Source: Moheibacter lacus
GTDB taxonomy: Bacteria; Bacteroidota; Bacteroidia; Flavobacteriales; Weeksellaceae
Direction of reading: 5' to 3'
Length of the DNA stretch: 64,000 nt
Assembly (NCBI RefSeq): GCF_014042165.1
Contig: NZ_JACDZE010000001.1
Coordinates: 1,014,595 to 1,078,594, forward strand
Shown: in pieces, positions 25,462-32,546 of the stretch
How positions within the stretch are numbered: position 1 is the first letter of the stretch
Layout of the letters: each line of letters opens with the position of its first letter
Position numbers and translations under genes: made by a program
Notes under the pieces: model-generated
The model's input: only the letters and a program-made list of their open reading frames with translations
What the model was told of the DNA's origin: nothing
The model's database searches: none

Positions 25462-26211
25462 ATGCTTTTAGCGGTAAACATAGGAAATTCAAACATTCGT
25501 TTTGGTGTTTTTAAACCAGAGGAAGAAATCATTTCCTGGACGATCAATACGAAACCTTATCGGACGGAAGATGAGTGCTTTGCGAAATTTAACAGCATGT
25601 ATAGGCCATTTGGTTTAAAAAAAGAAGACATCACGGGAATTGTGATCGGATCTGTTGTTCCGCCGATGACTGCATCTGTTGTGAATTCTTTGGAGAGAAT
25701 TCATCAAATTACACCCAAAGTAGTTGACCGAAATACACCATCTGAAGTGAAACACCAATCCAAACAAATGGGAACGGATCTCTATGCCAATGCTGTTGCA
25801 GCTCATGGATTATACGAAGGAAAAAAGATCGTCATTGATTTTGGGACGGCGCTCACTTTTACGGCTTTGGATGAAAATGGGCAGTCGTTGGGCGTTGTGA
25901 TAGCGCCGGGAATCAATACCGCACTAAAATCTTTGATAGGAGAAACGGCTCAGCTTCCCGAAATCGAAATGAAAGCACCTGAAAAGGTTTTGGGCTTTGA
26001 TACGGTAAGTTGTATGCAAAGTGGTATGGTTTATGGTTTTTTAAGTTTTGTTGAAGGGATGATCGATCGTATAAACGAAGAGGTAAATGCCAAATGTTTT
26101 GTGGTTGCAACCGGAGGAATGAGTTATGTGTATGCGCCATTGACAAAAAAAATAGATAGACAAGATGCTTTGCATACCATCAAAGGATTAAAAATATTGT
26201 ACAATCAATAA
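25462..26211 (+). CDS. coaX: Type III pantothenate kinase
   Basis: 249 residues. First step of coenzyme A synthesis. ASKHA-fold motifs: LLAVNIGNSNIRFGVF (phosphate 1), GTDLYANAVAAHGLY (substrate Asp) and IVIDFGTALTFTALDENG (phosphate 2). GVVIAPGINTALKSL and FVVATGGMSYVYAPL follow. It starts 1 bp after the M1 peptidase stop and is followed after 21 bp by the NlpE-like lipoprotein gene. Confidence 0.95.
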   Translation: MLLAVNIGNSNIRFGVFKPEEEIISWTINTKPYRTEDECFAKFNSMYRPFGLKKEDITGIVIGSVVPPMTASVVNSLERIHQITPKVVDRNTPSEVKHQSKQMGTDLYANAVAAHGLYEGKKIVIDFGTALTFTALDENGQSLGVVIAPGINTALKSLIGETAQLPEIEMKAPEKVLGFDTVSCMQSGMVYGFLSFVEGMIDRINEEVNAKCFVVATGGMSYVYAPLTKKIDRQDALHTIKGLKILYNQ

Positions 26212-26232
26212 TTCAAACTAAAAAATTAAAAT

Positions 26233-26670
26233 ATGAAAAAGACGTTGGTTTTAGTTGCCATATCCGCTTTTTTAGCGATAGGATGTGAGTCAAAAAAGGA
26301 AGAGTCAGTCGTAGTTCAGCCGGAAGAAGTTGTGGATGAGCATACGGCCAGAAATTCGTTAGATTATTTGGGGACCTACAAAGGCGTTCTGCCTTGTGCG
26401 GATTGTGAAGGAATCGAAACGGAAATCACTTTAAATCAGGATGAAACCTATGTGATAAAGACCAAATATTTGGGTAAGGACGATAAGGTTTTTGAAGAGT
26501 TGGGAGATTTCACTTGGTTGGAAGACGGGAATAGAATGAGTTTAGAAGGAGTAGACTCTGAACCTATGTTGTATTTTGTTTCTGAAAATAAATTGACCCA
26601 CTTGGACCAAGATGGAAATAAAATTCAAGGAAGTTTGGCCAAAAATTATGAATTATTAAAGTCGAATTGA
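26233..26670 (+). CDS. NlpE-like lipoprotein
   Basis: 145 residues. Lipobox in MKKTLVLVAISAFLAIGC (Cys 18), then an acidic linker and a small beta-barrel beginning LGTYKGVLPCADCEGIETEI. The CxxC and TYxGxLPCADC wording identify the NlpE N-terminal domain family (copper homeostasis/envelope stress in enterics). Only the N-terminal domain is present. Sits after coaX and is closed by a strong terminator. Confidence 0.85.
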   Translation: MKKTLVLVAISAFLAIGCESKKEESVVVQPEEVVDEHTARNSLDYLGTYKGVLPCADCEGIETEITLNQDETYVIKTKYLGKDDKVFEELGDFTWLEDGNRMSLEGVDSEPMLYFVSENKLTHLDQDGNKIQGSLAKNYELLKSN

Positions 26671-26744
26671 GAGTTTGGCACGGGGATTGCTATTATTAAA
26701 TAGGAATTTAGTAAAATAAATTGTCCTCATGTGTTAATTAAGAT

Positions 26745-26771
26745 AAAAGCCCGTTCCTCAAACGGGCTTTT
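26745..26771. terminator. Bidirectional intrinsic terminator
   Basis: AAAAGCCCGTT (26745-26755), loop CCTCA, AACGGGCTTTT (26761-26771). It closes the coaX/NlpE unit and the convergent fbp gene. Confidence 0.9.
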
Positions 26772-26777
26772 TCATTT

Positions 26778-27785
26778 TTAAGAATTTGCCATTAATTCTT
26801 CTGCTTTTTCCACCATATTTTTTGAGCCACAAAAGAAAGGAACTCTTTGGTGTAATTCTGTGGGCTGAATGTCCATGATTCTTTGGAATCCGTCTGTGGC
26901 TTTTCCGCCGGCTTGTTCGGCGATATAAGCCATAGGATTGCACTCGTACAACAAACGCAATTTTCCATTTGGACTTTTGGAACCTGAAGGATAAATGTAG
27001 ATTCCGCCTTTCAGCATATTTCTATGGAAATCGGCACAAAGGGAACCGATGTATCTTGAGGTATAAGGTCTGTCTTCCTCAACTTTCTGACAATATTTCA
27101 AATAATCTTTCACTCCTTGTGGGAAATGCGCATAATTTCCTTCATTGATGCTGTAAATATTTCCGTCCTCGGGAATTCGCATATTGGGATGAGACAAATA
27201 AAAAGTCCCGATGGAAGGATTGAGCGTAAATCCATTCACACCATTTCCGGTCGTATAGATCAACATGGTTGAACTACCATAAATCACATAACCGGCGGCG
27301 ACTTGTTGGTTTCCTTTTTGTAAAAAATCTTCTATTTGAACCGGTGTTCCTTCAGGTGTAACTCTTCTATAAATGGAAAAAATGGTTCCGACTGAAACAT
27401 TGACATCGATGTTTGAAGAGCCGTCCAGAGGGTCAATGAGCACGACATATTTGCTTAGATGCGAATTGACAGTATTGGTGATTTGGATGAAATCATCGTT
27501 TTCTTCAGAAGCGATTCCACATACAACTTCTCGCTGGGAAAGGGTTTTGATAAAAGCTTCGTTGGCAAAAACATCCAGTTTTTGTTGTTCTTCTCCTTGA
27601 ATGTTTTCTGATCCGAATTTCCCTAAAATATCTACCAATCCAGCTTGATTGACTTTGTGGTTGACTACTTTGGTTGCCAATTTTATCGAACTGATTAATC
27701 GGCTTAATTCACCAGATGAGTATTTAAAATCTTTTTGGTTCTCGATGATAAATTCACCTAAAGTTTGACCTGCTTCTAAATTCAT
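26778..27785 (-). CDS. fbp: Class 1 fructose-1,6-bisphosphatase
   Basis: 335 residues from ATG 27785 ([13 protein letters not shown]). Gluconeogenic hydrolysis of fructose-1,6-bisphosphate. Metal-binding motif DPLDGSSN at 118-125 with upstream ASEEND (93-98). Substrate-site region: [38 protein letters not shown] and [20 protein letters not shown]. Divergent from the aspartate kinase gene. Confidence 0.96.
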   Translation of the reverse strand: MNLEAGQTLGEFIIENQKDFKYSSGELSRLISSIKLATKVVNHKVNQAGLVDILGKFGSENIQGEEQQKLDVFANEAFIKTLSQREVVCGIASEENDDFIQITNTVNSHLSKYVVLIDPLDGSSNIDVNVSVGTIFSIYRRVTPEGTPVQIEDFLQKGNQQVAAGYVIYGSSTMLIYTTGNGVNGFTLNPSIGTFYLSHPNMRIPEDGNIYSINEGNYAHFPQGVKDYLKYCQKVEEDRPYTSRYIGSLCADFHRNMLKGGIYIYPSGSKSPNGKLRLLYECNPMAYIAEQAGGKATDGFQRIMDIQPTELHQRVPFFCGSKNMVEKAEELMANS

Positions 27786-27863
27786 GATTGATTTTATTTT
27801 TTTGCGTTGCACAAATATCGTAAAATTCTAAAACTACCGATTTAAATTGAAATCTAACATTAC

Positions 27864-27871
27864 TATATTTG
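27864..27871 (+). promoter_or_regulatory. Promoter -7 element of the aspartate kinase operon
   Basis: TATATTTG matches TAnnTTTG. Transcription from here would give a leader of about 125 nt before the ATG at 28002, unusually long for this window. Confidence 0.6.
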
Positions 27872-27899
27872 TCAGAATTTTATAGAGCTAATTAATTCA

Positions 27900-27975
27900 A
27901 TGAAACCGACATGATTAAAATAGTCTTTAAACACATGGCGTAATGATTATTTTAATCATCTAAGGTTGCATGTGT
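27900..27975 (+). promoter_or_regulatory. Structured leader of aspartate kinase: possible pseudoknot with two mini-ORFs
   Basis: Helix 1: ATGATTAAAAT (27911-27921) pairs perfectly with 27949-27959. Helix 2: ACACATG (27931-27937, inside the helix 1 loop) pairs with CATGTGT (27969-27975), an H-type pseudoknot geometry. Two mini-ORFs overlap the structure: MKPT (27900-27914) and MIKIVFKHMA (27911-27943), joined by ATGA. Lys, Thr, Met and Ile are all made from aspartate, which raises the possibility of attenuation. There is no similarity to the lysine riboswitch. Confidence 0.45.
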
Positions 27976-28001
27976 CAATTGAAAAAATATAAAATAAATA
28001 C

Positions 28002-29246
28002 ATGAAAGTATACAAATTTGGGGGGGCATCTGTAAAGGATGCCGATGGGGTAAAAAACATAGCTTCCGTTTTAACATCTACTGGTTTTTCAGACACATTT
28101 ATGGTCATTTCTGCAATGGGAAAGACGACTAACGCACTTGAGGAGGTCGTAAAATCCTATTTTGATAAAAAAGATTTCGAAGCAAAAATTGATGAAATTC
28201 TCCATCAACATTTGCGTATTTCGTCCAATTTATTTGAAAAACCGGAGCTTACCAATTCGGAAATTCAATTGTTTTTTGATGATTTAAAAGCCTTTTTACG
28301 TAGAAATAAATCTCCAAATTATGATTTCGTTTATGATCAAGTGGTTTGTTGTGGCGAGTTGATTTCAACTAAAATCGTCAGCAATTATTTGAATTCGATA
28401 GGAATCGACAACGTTTGGTTGGATGTGCGCGATTATATCAAAACGGACGAAACTTATAGAGAAGGAAAAGTTGATTTTAATTGGACCGAAAAGAATTTTG
28501 CAGCGTTAGAAAAAAATAAATTCTACATTACCCAAGGTTTTCTCGGTTCAGATCCCAATTATTTTACGACAACACTTGGGAGAGAAGGCTCTGACTATAC
28601 AGCTGCTATCATCGCATATTGTTTAAATGCAGAAAACATGACAATTTGGAAAGATGTACCGGGTGTTTTAAACGCAGATCCACGTTATTTTGACGATACG
28701 AAATTGTTAAACAAAATTTCGTTTGAAGAAGCCATTGAATTGGCTTATTACGGCGCATCTGTGATTCATCCAAAAACCATGCAACCGCTTCGTCAGAAAG
28801 GAATTCCGTTTTTTGTCAAATCATTTATCAGCCCAAATGATCCCGGAACTGAAATCCAGAAAAAATTTCAATTGGAACCGCAGATTCCTTGTTTCATTGT
28901 TAAAAAAGAGCAAAATCTCGTCACTTTGACGACTGCTGATTTTTCGTTTATTTCCGAGGATAAAATCAGTAAAATATTTAAAGTTTTACATGCCTTAAAA
29001 ATTAAGGTCAATATGATGCAGAATTCCGCCATCAGTTTGTCGCTTTGTTTGGAAGATAAATATGGAAAGTTGGATGAGTTTTTAAAAAGTCTGGAAGACA
29101 GCTATCAGGTTGAAATTGAAAAAAATGTATCTTTATACACCATTAGGCATTTCGAAGAAAGATCATCTTATTCTTTTTATAAAGGAGAAGAATTGCTTCG
29201 TCAGATCATTAAAAACACCTTGCAAATCATCGTAAAAGAAGCATGA
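28002..29246 (+). CDS. lysC: Aspartate kinase (monofunctional)
   Basis: 414 residues. Phosphorylates aspartate, the first step to Lys, Met, Thr and Ile. Kinase domain motifs: KVYKFGGASVKDADGVKNIA at the N-terminus, FITQGFLG-type stretch KFYITQGFLGSDP, and TTLGREGSDYTAAIIAYCLN. MTIWKDVPGVLNADPR and ELAYYGASVIHPKTMQPL follow. The C-terminal regulatory part (about 300-414) is ACT-like with ISKIFKVLHALKIKVNMMQN. No homoserine dehydrogenase domain. Its stop overlaps the next ATG. Confidence 0.93.
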   Translation: MKVYKFGGASVKDADGVKNIASVLTSTGFSDTFMVISAMGKTTNALEEVVKSYFDKKDFEAKIDEILHQHLRISSNLFEKPELTNSEIQLFFDDLKAFLRRNKSPNYDFVYDQVVCCGELISTKIVSNYLNSIGIDNVWLDVRDYIKTDETYREGKVDFNWTEKNFAALEKNKFYITQGFLGSDPNYFTTTLGREGSDYTAAIIAYCLNAENMTIWKDVPGVLNADPRYFDDTKLLNKISFEEAIELAYYGASVIHPKTMQPLRQKGIPFFVKSFISPNDPGTEIQKKFQLEPQIPCFIVKKEQNLVTLTTADFSFISEDKISKIFKVLHALKIKVNMMQNSAISLSLCLEDKYGKLDEFLKSLEDSYQVEIEKNVSLYTIRHFEERSSYSFYKGEELLRQIIKNTLQIIVKEA

Positions 29247-31096
29247 AGCTCGTCAGCACAAAAGATATTTACCAAGCATCCGGGTTAAAAAAGATTTGGC
29301 CTGTAGGTTATCCTGTGGCCTGGCTTTATAAAAGCATCGGTGGAATAAATAAATTAAATGACCTTTATAACCGCGGATATAAAAAAAATGCACCGGACTT
29401 TTTAGACTATTTATTGGATGATTTAAATGTAACTTATGAATTGCATGAAGTCGATCTGAATCGGATTCCAAAAGAAGGACCTTTTGTGATCGTTTCCAAC
29501 CATCCGCTCGGCGCACTGGATGGGATTTTGATGATGCACATCATCGGAAAAATACGCCCCGATTTTAAAGTCATGGGAAATTTCCTTTTGCATAAAATCA
29601 AACCGCTTGAACCGATGGTCATTGCGGTAAATCCTTTTGAAACGAGGAAAGAAGTGTACAGCAGTAGTTCCGGAATGCGTGAAGCCATGCGTCATGTATG
29701 GGATGGTGGATGTTTGGGGATTTTTCCGGCAGGCGAAGTTTCGACAAAAGATGAAGATGGAACTGTTACGGACAGAGCTTGGCAGGAATCGGCTATCAAA
29801 TTGATTAAAAAATTAAATGTCCCGATTATTCCCATGTATTTCAGAGCGAGAAACAGTCCGCTTTTTTATAGAATGGCAGCTTTGAGTCCCAATTTGCAAA
29901 CGGCCATGTTACCGTCCGAAATGGTTCGGCCGAGGACTAAACCCATTCAAATCCGAATAGGAAAGCCGATTTTGTTAAAACAACAAAATGAATTTGATGA
30001 TATCGCTTCTTTTTCTGAATTTTTAAGAAAGAAAACCTATGCGCTTTCTACTTATTATACCCAGAAAAGATCTTTGTTGATGGAAACCTTAAAAATCCCA
30101 TCGACGATTGCCATCAATTCGAAAAGTAAAAAACCAAAACCTATCGTTGGTGAAACCGATAAAGAATTAATTCTCAGCGAAATAAATGAGCTTCGGAAAG
30201 TAGAAGATCAATTGTTGTTTAAAAATAACAATTACGAATGTTATTTCACAAAAGCCCATGAAATTCCCAATATCTTACGTGAAATAGGGCGTTTGCGCGA
30301 ATTGACCTTTCGTGAAATTGGTGAAGGAACCAATCAGGAAATCGATTTGGATCGGTATGATGTGCATTATCACCATATGTTTTTATGGGACGAAGACACC
30401 CAAAAAATAGTAGGTGCCTACCGAATGGCGCTTGGAAAAGAAGTCTACGAACAGTTTGGGGTGAATGGTTTTTATCTTCACGAATTGTTTCATATAGAAC
30501 CGGAATTGCATCCGTTTTTCAAAAGATGTATAGAAATGGGACGCGCATTTGTGGTTCCCGAATACCAACAAAAACCCATGCCTTTGTTTTTGCTTTGGCG
30601 CGGAATTGTCCATGTGACACTTCGAAATCCGGAGGAAAAATACATCATAGGAAGTGTTTCTATTTCCAATCAATTTTCCGATTTCTCCAAATCCTTGATG
30701 ATCGAATTCATGAAATCGCATTATTATGATCCATATGTGGCGCAATATGTACGACCGAAAAACGAATTCAAAATCAAACTCAAAGACGAGGATAAAGAAT
30801 TCTTTTTTGACGAAGCGGAAGCCGATTTGAATAAATTTGATAAACTCATCGACGAAATCGAACCCAACGTTTTGCGTCTTCCGGTTTTGATCAAAAAATA
30901 CATCAAACAAAATGCGAAATTAATCGGATTTAATGTCGATCCGAAATTCAACGATGCTATTGATGGACTGATGTACATCCGCATTTCTGATTTACCTGAA
31001 AGTACGGTAAAACCGGTACTGGAAGAATTTCAAGCGGAGTTGAATAAGAAATTGAACGGTGGTGGAAATGGTGGGGAAGAATCGGGAAAAATCTAA
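29243..31096 (+). CDS. Bifunctional acyltransferase, PlsC-like plus OlsB-like (OlsF-type aminolipid synthase)
   Basis: 617 residues with two enzyme domains. The N-terminal lysophospholipid acyltransferase domain (about 60-285) has VSNHPLGALDGILM (HX4D) and CLGIFPAGEVS. The C-terminal GNAT/hemolysin-type N-acyltransferase domain (about 325-500) has IGRLRELTFREIGEG, DLDRYDVHYHHMFLWDE and CIEMGRAFVVPEYQ. This is the domain order of OlsF, which makes ornithine lipids in Serratia and Flavobacterium relatives; glycine or other amino-acid lipids are equally possible. Its ATG overlaps the lysC stop by 4 bp. Confidence 0.85.
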   Translation: MKLVSTKDIYQASGLKKIWPVGYPVAWLYKSIGGINKLNDLYNRGYKKNAPDFLDYLLDDLNVTYELHEVDLNRIPKEGPFVIVSNHPLGALDGILMMHIIGKIRPDFKVMGNFLLHKIKPLEPMVIAVNPFETRKEVYSSSSGMREAMRHVWDGGCLGIFPAGEVSTKDEDGTVTDRAWQESAIKLIKKLNVPIIPMYFRARNSPLFYRMAALSPNLQTAMLPSEMVRPRTKPIQIRIGKPILLKQQNEFDDIASFSEFLRKKTYALSTYYTQKRSLLMETLKIPSTIAINSKSKKPKPIVGETDKELILSEINELRKVEDQLLFKNNNYECYFTKAHEIPNILREIGRLRELTFREIGEGTNQEIDLDRYDVHYHHMFLWDEDTQKIVGAYRMALGKEVYEQFGVNGFYLHELFHIEPELHPFFKRCIEMGRAFVVPEYQQKPMPLFLLWRGIVHVTLRNPEEKYIIGSVSISNQFSDFSKSLMIEFMKSHYYDPYVAQYVRPKNEFKIKLKDEDKEFFFDEAEADLNKFDKLIDEIEPNVLRLPVLIKKYIKQNAKLIGFNVDPKFNDAIDGLMYIRISDLPESTVKPVLEEFQAELNKKLNGGGNGGEESGKI

Positions 31097-31113
31097 GTCG
31101 TTTTTTAATTTTT

Positions 31114-31151
31114 GCGTTGCAAACGATTTTAATTCTAGCGCGCGTTTGCAA
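31114..31151. repeat. Inverted repeat between convergent genes
   Basis: TTGCAAACG (31117-31125) pairs with CGTTTGCAA (31143-31151). It lies between the OlsF-like gene and the convergent DUF2809 gene. T-rich flanks are weak, so a terminator role is uncertain. Confidence 0.5.
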
Positions 31152-31172
31152 ACCAGCGCCAGACTCAAATGT

Positions 31173-31574
31173 TTAAAACCCCAAAAATTTTCTCTTTTTC
31201 GGGCGGGAATCATCATCGTAAAACTCTAACATCCAAACCAATGCGCATCCGGCGACATATGCCCAAATATCGTTAAGATCGAAAGTCGTTCCGATTACAG
31301 TGGAGAAAAATTTATTGTCTTGTAGATTTAGTTTTTCGATGATTTTGAAGGCTTGTGCAACTTCAACCAAAAGGGCAAAAATCCCTACACCGATGATGGT
31401 TTTCTTTTTATCCACCGCAAAAAAGGTTTGGATGAAACAATAAATCAAAATCACAACCAACACATCACCAATCGCACCTCTGATGATTTCGTTTTTTATA
31501 AAAAGAGCAATCAAAATTTCTACGATGAGTAAACCTAAAAAGTAAAGCGCGTATTTTTTATCAAATCTGAACAT
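31173..31574 (-). CDS. DUF2809 membrane protein
   Basis: About 133 residues with four hydrophobic helices: ALYFLGLLIVEILIALFI, GDVLVVILIYCFIQTFF, TIIGVGIFALLVEVAQAF and LNDIWAYVAGCALVWML. The pairs IRGAIGDVLVV and GTTFDLNDIWAYVAG match DUF2809. ATG 31574 is preferred over the TTG at 31580. Function unknown. Confidence 0.8.
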   Translation of the reverse strand: MFRFDKKYALYFLGLLIVEILIALFIKNEIIRGAIGDVLVVILIYCFIQTFFAVDKKKTIIGVGIFALLVEVAQAFKIIEKLNLQDNKFFSTVIGTTFDLNDIWAYVAGCALVWMLEFYDDDSRPKKRKFLGF

Positions 31575-31646
31575 ACCCAAAGATAATTATTCCTGAGAAA
31601 ATGAGAATAGAAGATAGAACATCTTGGCTTGGATCGAAGTGACAAA

Positions 31647-32399
31647 CTATTTTTGGAGTATTTCTATCAAAATTTCCGGCTCGTTTGTGGTGATGAAATC
31701 GGCTTTTTGGTCGATGAGCCATTGCATATCGGCTTTTTCATTGACCGTCCAAGCATTGATGGTCATTCCTAAATCATGTGCTTCACTTATCCATTTGGGA
31801 TATTTTTTATAAACAGAAAAATGGTAATCCAAACCGTTGTATCCGGTAGCTTTCACTTCAGCAGGCGTTTTATCTCCTTCTAAGTAGGCAACATTTGCAT
31901 TCGGACTTAATTTTGCGATTAATTTTCCTGCTTCGAAATCAAAACAGATGTAATCGACTTGATTTTGTAAGTTAAATTTTTGGACTAATTCGACTGATTT
32001 TCGGGCAGCTTCTAATGTTTTTTCCGTTTGTTTGGCTTTTTTGACTTCCAGTACCAAACGCATTTCGGGGAATTTTTTTCCGGCATTTAAATATTCTTCC
32101 AGCGCAGGAACTTTTTCACCATTGGAAAGTTGGTGTTTTCTTAAATCTTTGAAATTGGTTTCAGAAATGATCTGCCCATTGATATCAGCATCGTGGTTGA
32201 CTATAATTTCGCCGTCTTTTGTGATGTGCACATCAAATTCGCTTGCAAAACAACCGATTCTTGCCGCTTCTTCTAGTGCTGCAATAGAATTTTCAGGCAA
32301 ATTGTTATTCTGAAAAGCACCACGGTGTGCGATGACTTTGGTTTGAGAAAATGTGGAAATGGACATGATAAGGATGAGAATATGGATTAAAATTTTCAT
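31647..32399 (-). CDS. Glycerophosphodiester phosphodiesterase family protein, secreted
   Basis: 250 residues. Signal peptide MKILIHILILIMSISTFSQ. GDPD TIM-barrel motifs: VIAHRGAFQNNNLPENSIAA (HR and metal Glu), ASEFDVHITKDGEIIVNHD (ExD, then catalytic HD), RLVLEVKKAKQ and MTINAWTVNEKADMQWLI. Cleaves glycerophosphodiesters to glycerol-3-phosphate and an alcohol; probably periplasmic. Confidence 0.92.
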   Translation of the reverse strand: MKILIHILILIMSISTFSQTKVIAHRGAFQNNNLPENSIAALEEAARIGCFASEFDVHITKDGEIIVNHDADINGQIISETNFKDLRKHQLSNGEKVPALEEYLNAGKKFPEMRLVLEVKKAKQTEKTLEAARKSVELVQKFNLQNQVDYICFDFEAGKLIAKLSPNANVAYLEGDKTPAEVKATGYNGLDYHFSVYKKYPKWISEAHDLGMTINAWTVNEKADMQWLIDQKADFITTNEPEILIEILQK

Positions 32400-32479
32400 T
32401 TAAAGTTGGAATTAATGTTACAAATTAAGCATCAAAATTCAGACTTAAAATCGAATTGGATGTTAATTTAAAATAAAAA

Positions 32480-32503
32480 ATCCCCTCACCGAAGCAAGAG
32501 GAT
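32480..32503 (-). terminator. Terminator of the susC arm
   Basis: On the minus strand ATCCTC, loop, GAGGGGAT (one bulged G) is followed by a T-rich run. It sits after the GH13/T9SS amylase stop. Confidence 0.65.
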
Positions 32504-32546
32504 CTGAGTACAAAGTATAAATGAATTTACGATCGAGCGTAAATGC

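Noticed and set aside
27872-28001. Lysine riboswitch before aspartate kinase
   Set aside because: The leader is only about 125 nt and lacks the conserved L-box core and five-helix layout. Only the two helices described are visible.
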